Positions 25,320-32,624 of a stretch of 34,477 bases of DNA are shown piece after piece. This DNA comes from Paracoccus onchidii (GTDB lineage: Bacteria > Pseudomonadota > Alphaproteobacteria > Rhodobacterales > Rhodobacteraceae), in the NCBI RefSeq assembly GCF_028294535.1, contig NZ_JAQBIE010000033.1, positions 1 to 34,477 of the forward strand, in the 5' to 3' direction. The position numbers and the translations under genes are program-made. How positions within the stretch are numbered: the first letter of the stretch is position 1; each line of letters begins with the position of its first letter. The notes under the pieces were generated by a model that saw only the letters and a list, made by a program, of their open reading frames with translations, searched no databases and was not told where the DNA came from.

Positions 25320-26342
25320 CTAGCCGTCGACCTCTGCAAGCACGCCGATCAATCCGCCACCGGCCGCGTCAAGGGGTTCCTTGCGGCGCCAGGCCATCGT
25401 GTGCTGAACCACCGGTCTTTGATCGCCCATTTCCTGCGGCAAGATCATCAGTTCTCCGTCTGCCTCCAGTGGCGGGGATTTGGGATTCCACAGCAGCAAA
25501 TGTTTCAACAGCACCGGCGGCCCACCATCGCGACCGCTGATCTGCGCCGAATAAGGGCCTTTGGCGGTCTGGCCGGACCGGAAATTGATGGCCGTCTGAT
25601 CCTGCGATGATAGCATGAAACATGCCAGCAACCTGCCATTCATGGGAATGCGCAGCGGCGAGGTCATCGGATATGTGTCGCAGGTGATTATTCGGTTGGC
25701 GAAAGGCTCGGATTTTGCTTGCGGGGGCGTCAGAATGCGCAGATCGCGCCCCGCAAACCCTCTTTGCGGGATGCTGTCTTCGGGAACGGTTGCGTCCTTT
25801 GCGCGGCGCAATGCCATGCGGGTCAAGGCTTTGGGGAATGCCGTTTCGGTCGAATAATGCGGATGGTCCTTGTAAAGCGCATCGACCGGCATGTCGGGGA
25901 ACTTGCGCTGCCAGAAACGGCGGGCGTCCAGTGGCTTCAGGCGATAGCGGCGCAGAACCTTGGCCAGGATCTGACGGTATGTATTTGGCTCTTCTGCTTC
26001 TGCCTCGGCCTTGTTGTAAAGCAGCACCGGCAGGACGCGGTATCCCCGCCTTGCGCAGATCTCGAACAGCCAGCGGGTATGATACAGCAGCCCCCGCACC
26101 GGATTCCGGTGTTCGAAGTAGTGCGATTCATTCAATGAGTATTCCCAAAGAATGACCGGATCGGGCGGCAGATCCTTGCAGGCCAGCAGGCGATAGATGC
26201 CCATCGCGGTTGTTGCCATGCCAATGCTGAGCTTCACGACACGTTCAGGTTCCGGATGCAGCTTTTTCAGTTGGTCGACCCAACCGTCGCGCAAAAGGGA
26301 GTTCGATCCCCCGATAATCACAAGCGAGGGATCGTGGCTCAT
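25320..26342 (-). CDS. SGNH/GDSL-fold protein of the polysaccharide locus
   Basis: A 340-residue protein not recognised as a named family. Its first half carries the SGNH pattern: IIGGSNSLL near the N-terminus (block I, S13), WEYSLNES (block III-like, N71) and YKDHPHYS (block V DxxH, D159 and H162). These supply the Ser, Asn and Asp/His of hydrolases and acyltransferases acting on esters. The second half (about 180-340) is a predicted beta-rich region of unknown role. No signal peptide is visible, so it is predicted cytoplasmic. It lies in the capsule-like operon, so editing or adding O-acyl groups on the glycan is plausible (inference). A binding-only role with a degenerate SGNH fold is the alternative. 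Confidence 0.7.
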   Translation of the reverse strand: MSHDPSLVIIGGSNSLLRDGWVDQLKKLHPEPERVVKLSIGMATTAMGIYRLLACKDLPPDPVILWEYSLNESHYFEHRNPVRGLLYHTRWLFEICARRGYRVLPVLLYNKAEAEAEEPNTYRQILAKVLRRYRLKPLDARRFWQRKFPDMPVDALYKDHPHYSTETAFPKALTRMALRRAKDATVPEDSIPQRGFAGRDLRILTPPQAKSEPFANRIITCDTYPMTSPLRIPMNGRLLACFMLSSQDQTAINFRSGQTAKGPYSAQISGRDGGPPVLLKHLLLWNPKSPPLEADGELMILPQEMGDQRPVVQHTMAWRRKEPLDAAGGGLIGVLAEVDG

Positions 26343-26388
26343 TTGTCCGCCCTAGGTGCCGATCTCATGCCGCCGGAACATCTCGACA

Positions 26389-27054
26389 TTAGGGCTCATA
26401 GCCAAAATTCTTGAAGTCGAAGGCGAACTGATTCTGGACGATCTTGCGGGTTTCAGCGTCGTAATAGTCGGACAAGTCAATGTCTTTGTGGCCGCGCGAG
26501 GCGGTTTTCCACTGAGGCATATTCTGGGGGTCGAATTCCATTCCGACCTTTTCCGCAAATTCCTGAAGGTCATCATGCATGTGTTCGTATCGAATCACAT
26601 GGGCCTTGAATTGACCCGCCGGCGTTCGGTAAAATTGCAGGTCCGTAGGCAGTCTCGGGCGCATGCGAAGCCAACTGTGGAACAATTTCCGGGCTGCTGG
26701 GAAATCCTCTTTCATCTCTGCACGAAGGTCTTTTGGCATGACATGCCAATACCACGAAATGACTTTGTCATAAGGATTTCGAATTGCGTAGACCTTGAGG
26801 TATTGCCTAAATTTCATTTTCCCGACCACGCGCTGGATGGACGCAGCCGTTGAATGTGCCCACAGCGGATCGTTGTCTTGCTCGCCGCCATTACGACCGG
26901 CAACGATACCATCTGGTGTATCGGTATAAGGGCGTCTGTGCTTCGTAGCTTCTTCGCTCGGCAGGCATGCTGCCTCCAAGATGCCCTCGATGCTGGTGCT
27001 GGCGGTCTTGTGTGTCTTGATATAGATGAACTTATGCCGGTGAGAGATGAGCAA
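26389..27054 (-). CDS. Sulfotransferase family protein (carbohydrate sulfotransferase type)
   Basis: A 221-residue cytoplasmic protein with the PAPS-binding motifs of the Sulfotransfer_2-like family: 5'-phosphosulfate loop KTHKTASTSIE (residues 13-23) and 3'-phosphate site YAIRNPYDKVISWYW (from about 88). Such enzymes move sulfate from PAPS to a sugar hydroxyl. No ATG is available upstream; the frame opens with TTG at 27084 or TTG at 27054. The second gives the family-like MLISHRHKFIYIKT beginning and is used here. Base composition is clearly lower in GC than the neighbours (hand counts of 30, 22 and 27 GC in three 60-base lines), suggesting transfer. It is the first gene of the operon, 46 bases before the SGNH gene. 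Confidence 0.82.
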   Translation of the reverse strand: MLISHRHKFIYIKTHKTASTSIEGILEAACLPSEEATKHRRPYTDTPDGIVAGRNGGEQDNDPLWAHSTAASIQRVVGKMKFRQYLKVYAIRNPYDKVISWYWHVMPKDLRAEMKEDFPAARKLFHSWLRMRPRLPTDLQFYRTPAGQFKAHVIRYEHMHDDLQEFAEKVGMEFDPQNMPQWKTASRGHKDIDLSDYYDAETRKIVQNQFAFDFKNFGYEP

Positions 27055-27214
27055 GGCGTGTCTTTCTGACTTTGGTTGCGGCAATACTGATTGCCGGGTC
27101 TAGTGCGATTGCACAAGTATTTACAGAGCTGATTCCGGATCACCAGATTTAATCCGGACGGCGCGGCCTGTCGGCAACGGATGCCCTACCCCTGCAACTC
27201 TGCCCTCTGAGACT

Positions 27215-27241
27215 CGCCCCCCCGCGATCAGGCCGGGGGCG
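27215..27241 (-). terminator. GC-rich hairpin after the RidA-like gene
   Basis: CGCCCCC (27215-27221) and GGGGGCG (27235-27241) form a 7-bp stem with a 13-base loop, 35 bases after the RidA-like stop on the minus strand. No T run follows, so the terminator role is uncertain. The rest of 27055-27275 shows no gene. Confidence 0.35.
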
Positions 27242-27275
27242 GACAATCGCGATGCCTGATCTGGCAGGGCCTGAC

Positions 27276-27614
27276 CTAGCAGGCGGCGGTCACGATGATC
27301 TCGACGCGCAGCATGTCGCGCGCCAGTCGCGCCTCGCCGCAGGCGCGGGCAGGGGCGTGGCCTTCGGGAACCCATGCGTCCCAGACCTCGTTCATTTCGG
27401 CAAAATCGCCCATATCGGCCAGCCAGACAATCGCCTGCAGGATCTTGTCGCGCGACGATCCGGCCTCGGTCAGCAGGGCATCGATGCGCGACAGGCAATC
27501 GCGGGTCTGTTCGGCAACGCTGTCACCCGCCCCGACCTGGCCGCACAGATAGACGGTGCCGTTATGCTTGACGATTTTGCTCATCCGGGTGCCGGTATGC
27601 ATGCGCTCGATCAT
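27276..27614 (-). CDS. RidA/YjgF-family enamine/imine deaminase
   Basis: A 112-residue protein of the YjgF/YER057c/UK114 (Rid) family. The conserved arginine that binds the substrate carboxylate is in LRVEIIVTA near the C-terminus, and the [12 protein letters not shown] strand and turn are family-typical. RidA enzymes hydrolyse reactive imines and enamines made by PLP enzymes, protecting the cell from damage. This copy begins [13 protein letters not shown] and resembles the broader Rid group, so the true substrate may differ. AAGGA precedes the ATG at 27614 at ideal spacing; the earlier in-frame starts at 27629 and 27632 lack this. A long inverted repeat lies 34-75 bases upstream. Confidence 0.88.
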   Translation of the reverse strand: MIERMHTGTRMSKIVKHNGTVYLCGQVGAGDSVAEQTRDCLSRIDALLTEAGSSRDKILQAIVWLADMGDFAEMNEVWDAWVPEGHAPARACGEARLARDMLRVEIIVTAAC

Positions 27615-27647
27615 GATATGTCCTTTCATCACTGAACTTGCACCGGG

Positions 27648-27689
27648 TTGTGACCGATCTGTGTGCCATCGCCAAGGGCGCGGTCACAA
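27648..27689. repeat. Inverted repeat upstream of the RidA-like gene
   Basis: TTGTGACCG (27648-27656) and CGGTCACAA (27681-27689) are perfect 9-bp complements separated by 24 bases. They lie between the EamA gene's stop (27725) and the RidA start (27614), both on the minus strand. They could form a hairpin ending the EamA transcript or a pair of operator half-sites. Confidence 0.55.
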
Positions 27690-27724
27690 ATTGGGGGCTG
27701 TGACTCGGGACTTGGCTCGTGCGA

Positions 27725-28654
27725 TCAGATGCGCGCAGCTGCGCCTGTGGCGGGCTTGCGCAGCCGGGGCAAGGGGGCGGTAATGATCGCCAGACAGCCG
27801 ACGACCAGCGCAACCCCGGCCCAGCCCATTGCAGGCAGGCGTTCGCCGACGATAATGACCGCAAGCATCGCGGCCACGACGGGCTCGATCAGCGTGATGG
27901 TGGTGGCGGTGCTGGCCTGCACGCGCGACAGTCCGAAGCCAAAACTGAGATAGCCCAGAAACATTGGCACGAACGCCATGTACAACCCGACCGCGGCATT
28001 GTTCCAAGAGGCCAGAAAGGGGGCGCCGGTCATGACCAGAACCGGCATCAGCAAGATGCCGCCCAGCCCGAATGTCGCGCCCATGGTCACTGCCGAACCG
28101 ATGCCCCCCAGCATCATCCGGCGCGCGGTCCATGAATAAAGCGCATAGGTCAGTCCGCCGATCAGCCCCAGCAAGACCCCGGTGACGACGCGCTCGTTCC
28201 CGGTTGGCCCGCCATGTGCGGCATTTTCGGCAACGCAGATCAGGATCATCCCGATCATCCCTACGCTTGCACCCAGGATCCAGCGCATGGTCAGCCGGGT
28301 GCGGTCGGTCAGATATTCGATGACCGCAGCCAGGAGGGGCGCAGATCCGATGGTCACCACTGTTCCCACCGTGACGCCTGCCATCCTCATCGATCCATAA
28401 AAGGCCAGCGGATAGATCGCCACCGCAACCGCGCCGACGATCAGCAGCAGACGTTGTTTCATGATCGCATGGCGCGACCGTCGGATGCCCCTGATTGACA
28501 GCAGCGCCTGTCCGATGCCACCCAAACCCATCGCCGCCGCGCCGATCGCCGCGGCGCTGACTTGGGGTGCAAAGGTCGCCGCGGTGCCGGTTGTCCCCCA
28601 GACGAAGGCGGCAAAGAGGATCGCGGCCACGCCCCAAAGATATCCCCGCGCCAT
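27725..28654 (-). CDS. EamA/DMT-family inner-membrane exporter
   Basis: A 309-residue, ten-helix drug/metabolite transporter with two homologous halves: GTTGTAATFAPQ in the first half, and GERLPAMGWAGVALVVGCL closing the second after LIEPVVAAMLAVIIVGE, a common EamA motif. Its start lies one base after the stop of the TetR-type regulator (TGAGATG), so the two are coupled and the regulator likely controls this exporter. The substrate is not evident. The longer start at 28696 lies inside the regulator gene and is rejected. Confidence 0.9.
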   Translation of the reverse strand: MARGYLWGVAAILFAAFVWGTTGTAATFAPQVSAAAIGAAAMGLGGIGQALLSIRGIRRSRHAIMKQRLLLIVGAVAVAIYPLAFYGSMRMAGVTVGTVVTIGSAPLLAAVIEYLTDRTRLTMRWILGASVGMIGMILICVAENAAHGGPTGNERVVTGVLLGLIGGLTYALYSWTARRMMLGGIGSAVTMGATFGLGGILLMPVLVMTGAPFLASWNNAAVGLYMAFVPMFLGYLSFGFGLSRVQASTATTITLIEPVVAAMLAVIIVGERLPAMGWAGVALVVGCLAIITAPLPRLRKPATGAAARI

Positions 28655-28655
28655 C

Positions 28656-29246
28656 TCAGAGCGCCTGCAACATGTCATCAACCATGTCGCGCGCATCCAG
28701 AAGCCGCATACTGTCGCCTTCGAGCCCGGCCCTTGCCATGGCTCCCTCGAGCAGGAACGAGATCTGGGCGGCCAGCCGTCGCGCCCTGTCGGGGCTGTGT
28801 GGCAGCAGTTCGTTCAGATGCCCGGCCAGCAGATCCTCGACCTGTTCCTTGTGCTTGCGCACCGCTTTGCGACCGGCATCCCCGGCGTCAAGCTCGGCCG
28901 CGGCATTCAACAGGCCGCATCCGCGGAACCCCCGTTCATATGCATGTTCGGCGTGGTCGCGATAGGCATCGATCACGGCCAGAATGCGCTGCTGTGGCGT
29001 GCCGGCCGGGGCCATGCGCCGCTCATACAGGTCCAGCCATTCGGCGTGCCTGGCCTCGAGATATTGGTGCACCAGATCAGATTTGGACGAGAAGTTGTTA
29101 TACAGGCTTTTCTTGGCGACCCCCGCGCGTTCGACAATCGCGTCGATTCCGGTTCCGCCAATGCCGTTGTCGTAAAACAGCGATGAGGCCGCCTGCAAAA
29201 GACGGTCATGAGCAGTTCCCTTCGCCCGCGGATCCCGGTTCGGCAT
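28656..29246 (-). CDS. TetR-family transcriptional regulator
   Basis: A 196-residue TetR-type repressor. The N-terminal helix-turn-helix is well formed: LLQAASSLFYDNGIGGTGIDAI, then AGVAKKSLYNNFSSKSDLV with the SLYNNF recognition helix. The C-terminal ligand-binding part is helical and variable. GAGGAGC precedes the ATG at 29246. It is translationally coupled to the EamA exporter, so an inducible exporter, self-regulated through the palindrome at 29278-29285, is the simplest reading (inference). Confidence 0.93.
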   Translation of the reverse strand: MPNRDPRAKGTAHDRLLQAASSLFYDNGIGGTGIDAIVERAGVAKKSLYNNFSSKSDLVHQYLEARHAEWLDLYERRMAPAGTPQQRILAVIDAYRDHAEHAYERGFRGCGLLNAAAELDAGDAGRKAVRKHKEQVEDLLAGHLNELLPHSPDRARRLAAQISFLLEGAMARAGLEGDSMRLLDARDMVDDMLQAL

Positions 29247-29277
29247 AATTGCTCCTCGACTAGATAATAGCCAGACC

Positions 29278-29304
29278 GGTATACCTACTTTTTGGAGCTG
29301 TCAA
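29278..29304 (-). promoter_or_regulatory. Predicted promoter with overlapping palindrome for tetR-eamA
   Basis: On the minus strand TTGACA (29304-29299, perfect -35) is followed after 15 bases by TATACC (29283-29278). The -10 overlaps the perfect palindrome GGTATACC (29278-29285), a sensible place for a repressor. The short spacer makes a regulated promoter more likely than a strong one. Confidence 0.45.
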
Positions 29305-29334
29305 GCCTGCGCCGGGAAAGCTGGCGTCGCGCAA

Positions 29335-29370
29335 CTGTCATTGAATTGTCATTTGGCAATTCCTCATATT
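29335..29370 (+). promoter_or_regulatory. Predicted PhoB box and -10 of the arsenate operon
   Basis: CTGTCATTGAATTGTCATT (29335-29353) contains two half-sites 11 bases apart, CTGTCAT and TTGTCAT, matching the enterobacterial Pho-box consensus CTGTCAT-N4-CTGTCAT at 13 of 14 half-site positions. A -10-like CATATT (29365-29370) follows after 12 bases, the distance seen in classical PhoB-activated promoters such as pstS. There is no good -35, as expected for an activated promoter. PhoB control itself is inference. Confidence 0.55.
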
Positions 29371-29390
29371 TCTAATATCCATGAAATATG
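29365..29390 (+). promoter_or_regulatory. Inverted repeat overlapping the arsRC start codon, candidate ArsR operator
   Basis: CATATTTC (29365-29372) and GAAATATG (29383-29390) are perfect 8-bp complements separated by 10 bases. The right arm contains the ATG at 29388. AT-rich inverted repeats of this size are typical for ArsR/SmtB-family operators, and the site covers the likely -10 and transcription start. That ArsR binds here is inference. Confidence 0.5.
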
Positions 29391-30221
29391 GAAAAAGAAA
29401 CTGCCGAACAATTATCCCTGCTTGGTCACCCGCAGCGACTTGCGGTGTTTCGCCTGCTGATGCGCCGGTATCCCGATCGCATCCCTGCGGGCGAGCTGGC
29501 TTCGGTGCTGGACATCAAGGCCAGCACGATGTCGGCCTATCTGTCCGCGCTGATGCGGTCCCGGCTGATTGTGCAGGAACGTTCGGGAACATCGCTTCTC
29601 TACTCTGTCCACATGGCAAACGTGCAACGGTTCTTTGAATATATGCTTGCCGATTGCTGCCGTGGCCGTCCCGAAATTTGTATGCCCTTCAGCACAGGAT
29701 CCGGCACCATGTCTGACCGCAAGTTCAATGTTCTGTTCATTTGCACCGGCAATTCGGCGCGCTCGATTTTCGCCGAATCGATCATGCGCGATGTCGCCGG
29801 GGATCGTTTCAACGTGTTCTCTGCAGGTACGCGCCCCAATTCCGCACTGAATCCCTTTGCGATTCAGGTTCTGAAGGACAAGGGACATGACGTCACGCCG
29901 CTGCGTTCAAAGAACGTGTCAGAGTTTTCGGGGCCGGATGCGCCGGATCTGGATTTCGTCTTCACGGTCTGCAACCAGGCCGCCAACGAGGAATGTCCCG
30001 CATGGGAAGGTCAGCCGGTCAGCGGCCATTGGGGTATGCCCGATCCGGTCAAGGCCGAAGGCACCGATGCGCAAAAGGCGCTGGCCTTTCAGCAAACCTA
30101 TGGCGCATTGCGCAACCGTATTCTGGCTTTCACCGCATTGCCCATCTCCAGTCTGGATCGGATCGGATTGCAGGCCGCAGTGGATGATATCGGCCGTATA
30201 TCCGCCGAGGACCTGGCATGA
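29388..30221 (+). CDS. arsRC: ArsR-ArsC fusion: arsenic repressor joined to thioredoxin-type arsenate reductase
   Basis: A 277-residue fusion. Residues 1-105 are an ArsR winged helix ([16 protein letters not shown], then [16 protein letters not shown]) with the As(III)-binding cysteine cluster C90, C91 and C98 ([10 protein letters not shown]). Residues 110-250 are a low-molecular-weight phosphatase-fold arsenate reductase: P-loop CTGNSARS (C119-S126), relay cysteines C195 and C203, and general-acid region MPDP (217-220). Three cysteines indicate the thioredoxin-coupled mechanism. The ATG at 29388 has no ribosome-binding site and sits in the inverted repeat. An in-frame ATG at 29709 with AGGA 9 bases upstream could give free ArsC. 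The stop overlaps the GAPDH start by 4 bases. Confidence 0.92.
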   Translation: MEKETAEQLSLLGHPQRLAVFRLLMRRYPDRIPAGELASVLDIKASTMSAYLSALMRSRLIVQERSGTSLLYSVHMANVQRFFEYMLADCCRGRPEICMPFSTGSGTMSDRKFNVLFICTGNSARSIFAESIMRDVAGDRFNVFSAGTRPNSALNPFAIQVLKDKGHDVTPLRSKNVSEFSGPDAPDLDFVFTVCNQAANEECPAWEGQPVSGHWGMPDPVKAEGTDAQKALAFQQTYGALRNRILAFTALPISSLDRIGLQAAVDDIGRISAEDLA

Positions 30222-31216
30222 CCACATATGCAGTGAACGGCCTTGGTCGTATCGGTAAACTGGCCCTCAGGCCGTTGCTGGAACGCGGCGCGAAGATCGC
30301 CTGGATCAATGATTGCGTCGGTGATCCTGAAATGCATGCGCATCTTTTGGAATTCGACACTGTTCATGGCCGCTGGAACGCGACGATTTCCCATGATGCT
30401 GAAAGCATTACCATCGATCAGGCGCGATTGCCGTTTGTCGGCGCCGCAAATCTGGCTGATCTGCCGCTGGATGGCGTCGATGTGGTGATTGACTGCACGG
30501 GGGTGTTCAAGACGGAAAGCAAACTGGCCCCCTATTTCGATGCAGGCGTGAAAAAGGTGGTTGTTTCGGCACCGGTCAAGGACGGACCGACCGCCAATAT
30601 CGTCTATGGTGTGAACAATCACAGTTATGATCCGGCGGCGCATCGGATCGTGACGGCGGCGTCCTGCACCACGAACTGTCTTGCGCCCGTGGTGAAGGTC
30701 ATTCACGAAAACCTCGGCATCCGCCATGGGTCGATCACGACGATCCACGATGTCACCAACACCCAGACCATGGTCGATCGTCCTGCCAAGGACCTGCGTC
30801 GGGCCAGGTCGGCGTTGAATTCCCTGATCCCGACCACGACCGGATCGGCAACGGCGATCACCCTGATCTACCCGGAACTGAGCGGCCGGCTGAATGGTCA
30901 TGCCGTGCGGGTGCCGTTGTTGAATGCCTCATTGACCGATTGCGTGTTCGAGGTCGAGCGCGAGACCACACCTGCCGAGGTCAATTCGCTGTTTGAAACC
31001 GCCTCGAAGGGCGAGCTTGCCGGGATTCTTGGTTACGAGACCCGCCCCCTTGTGTCGGCGGATTACACCAATGATGCACGTTCATCGATTGTCGACGCCC
31101 CGTCGACGATGGTGGTCAACGGAACCCAGGTCAAGATCTATGCCTGGTATGACAACGAATTCGGTTATGCCCACCGCCTGGTTGATGTGGCGATGATGGT
31201 CGGGGCTGGGCTGTGA
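30218..31216 (+). CDS. gapdh: Glyceraldehyde-3-phosphate dehydrogenase of the ArsJ pathway
   Basis: A 332-residue type I GAPDH with the NAD-binding [12 protein letters not shown] and the catalytic cysteine in ASCTTNC (C150). Here it should act in arsenate detoxification: it adds arsenate instead of phosphate to glyceraldehyde 3-phosphate, making unstable 1-arseno-3-phosphoglycerate, which ArsJ exports. Evidence for this role is genomic: ATGA overlap with arsRC upstream and GTGA overlap with arsJ downstream. The sequence resembles ars-operon GAPDHs more than housekeeping ones (for example NGLGRIG in place of NGFGRIG). Confidence 0.94.
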   Translation: MTTYAVNGLGRIGKLALRPLLERGAKIAWINDCVGDPEMHAHLLEFDTVHGRWNATISHDAESITIDQARLPFVGAANLADLPLDGVDVVIDCTGVFKTESKLAPYFDAGVKKVVVSAPVKDGPTANIVYGVNNHSYDPAAHRIVTAASCTTNCLAPVVKVIHENLGIRHGSITTIHDVTNTQTMVDRPAKDLRRARSALNSLIPTTTGSATAITLIYPELSGRLNGHAVRVPLLNASLTDCVFEVERETTPAEVNSLFETASKGELAGILGYETRPLVSADYTNDARSSIVDAPSTMVVNGTQVKIYAWYDNEFGYAHRLVDVAMMVGAGL

Positions 31217-32481
31217 GCGGGCCAGTCAGGGGCATGTCGGCCTATATTGCGGTGACAGCGGCATATTGGGCGTTCATGCTGACAGACGGGGCGCTGAGAA
31301 TGCTGATATTGCTGCATTTTCATACCCTCGGGTTTTCGCCGGTCCAACTGGCCTATCTGTTCATTCTTTATGAGCTTGCAGGAATGGTCACCAATCTTGC
31401 CGCAGGCTGGATTGCCGCGCGTTTCGGCCTGACATCGACGCTGTATGCGGGACTGGCATTGCAGGTCGTTGCCCTTCTTGCGCTGACGCAGCTTGATCCG
31501 GGATGGAGTGTCGCGGTCTCGGTTGCGTTCGTGATGTGTGTTCAGGGGGCCAGTGGCGTTGCCAAGGATCTGGCCAAGATGTCGTCGAAATCCGCCGTAA
31601 AGCTGTTGGCGCCGACCGAGGGTGGCGGGCTGTTTCGCTGGGTGGCGGTGCTGACCGGTTCCAAGAATGCCGTGAAGGGCGTCGGCTTTCTGATGGGGGC
31701 TGCCCTTTTGGGGACGGCGGGCTTCATCTGGTCGGTCCTGATCATGGCGATTGTTCTGGCGGTCATATTGGCCGGAGTCATCGCATTCATGCCCGAAGGG
31801 TTGCCCAGAGGGCGCAAGGGGGCCAAATTCTCGGAGGTTTTCTCGAAATCTCCGAATGTGAACTGGCTGTCTGCGGCGCGGGTTTTCCTGTTCGGCGCGC
31901 GCGACGTGTGGTTCGTTGTCGGCATCCCGATCTATTTCTATGCGGTCCTGTCGGATGGCAGCGAAGAGGGAAACCGCGCGGCATTCTTTCTGATCGGCAC
32001 CTTCATGGCCGTCTGGGTCATACTTTACGGTGCAGTTCAGGCGGCGGCTCCGGCGATCCTGCGTGCTGCGGGGCGACCCGAATCCGAACTGATCCGATCG
32101 GCCAGGGGGTGGGCGGCGGCGCTGTTTGTCGTTCCGGCGGCCTTGACGGTGGCTGTGCTGATCACCCCACAGCCGGACATCCGGCTGACCGTGACGCTGG
32201 TTATCGGCCTGCTGGCATTTGGCGCGATATTCGCGATCAACTCATCGCTTCATTCCTATCTGATCCTGGCCTTCACTCGGGCCGAGCGCGTCACGATGGA
32301 TGTCGGGTTCTACTATATGGCGAATGCGGGCGGGCGTTTGATCGGAACCCTGCTGTCGGGCCTGACATATCAGGTCGGGGGGCTTCCGCTTGTTCTTGGG
32401 ACGGCGGCAGCCATGGTTGCCTTGGCGGCGCTGGCGTCGGGGCGGCTGCAAGATGGCGCACAGGCCGATATGCCAGCCTGA
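31213..32481 (+). CDS. arsJ: ArsJ, organoarsenical efflux MFS permease
   Basis: A 422-residue, roughly twelve-helix MFS protein that matches ArsJ closely: [20 protein letters not shown] in the first helices, [20 protein letters not shown], and the soluble-looking [20 protein letters not shown] loop typical of ArsJ. ArsJ removes 1-arseno-3-phosphoglycerate, which breaks down to arsenate outside. It starts with GTG overlapping the GAPDH stop (GTGA), a coupled start. No arsenite pump (ArsB or Acr3) is in the window, so any arsenite made by the ArsC domain must leave by a pump encoded elsewhere. Confidence 0.95.
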   Translation: MSGPVRGMSAYIAVTAAYWAFMLTDGALRMLILLHFHTLGFSPVQLAYLFILYELAGMVTNLAAGWIAARFGLTSTLYAGLALQVVALLALTQLDPGWSVAVSVAFVMCVQGASGVAKDLAKMSSKSAVKLLAPTEGGGLFRWVAVLTGSKNAVKGVGFLMGAALLGTAGFIWSVLIMAIVLAVILAGVIAFMPEGLPRGRKGAKFSEVFSKSPNVNWLSAARVFLFGARDVWFVVGIPIYFYAVLSDGSEEGNRAAFFLIGTFMAVWVILYGAVQAAAPAILRAAGRPESELIRSARGWAAALFVVPAALTVAVLITPQPDIRLTVTLVIGLLAFGAIFAINSSLHSYLILAFTRAERVTMDVGFYYMANAGGRLIGTLLSGLTYQVGGLPLVLGTAAAMVALAALASGRLQDGAQADMPA

Positions 32482-32624
32482 CCGGGGCACTGTCGGGTCG
32501 TGTTCGGGCGCGGGGCCTGCGCTGCCTCGCGCCTGTCTGGACATTGCTTCTGGCCGCGCCCATTCTCGGGCGTTGAAACCGGGTGCCCCGATCGGGGTCT
32601 CGGTGGAAAACGGCGGGGGGATAT

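Noticed and set aside
27648..27689. CRP-type binding site reading of TGTGA and TCACA
   Set aside because: CRP sites have a 6-base spacer; here the half-sites are much further apart.
32586..32597. Perfect palindrome CCCCGATCGGGG before the GMC gene
   Set aside because: Short GC-only palindromes are expected by chance in high-GC DNA; there is no T run and no partner regulator nearby.
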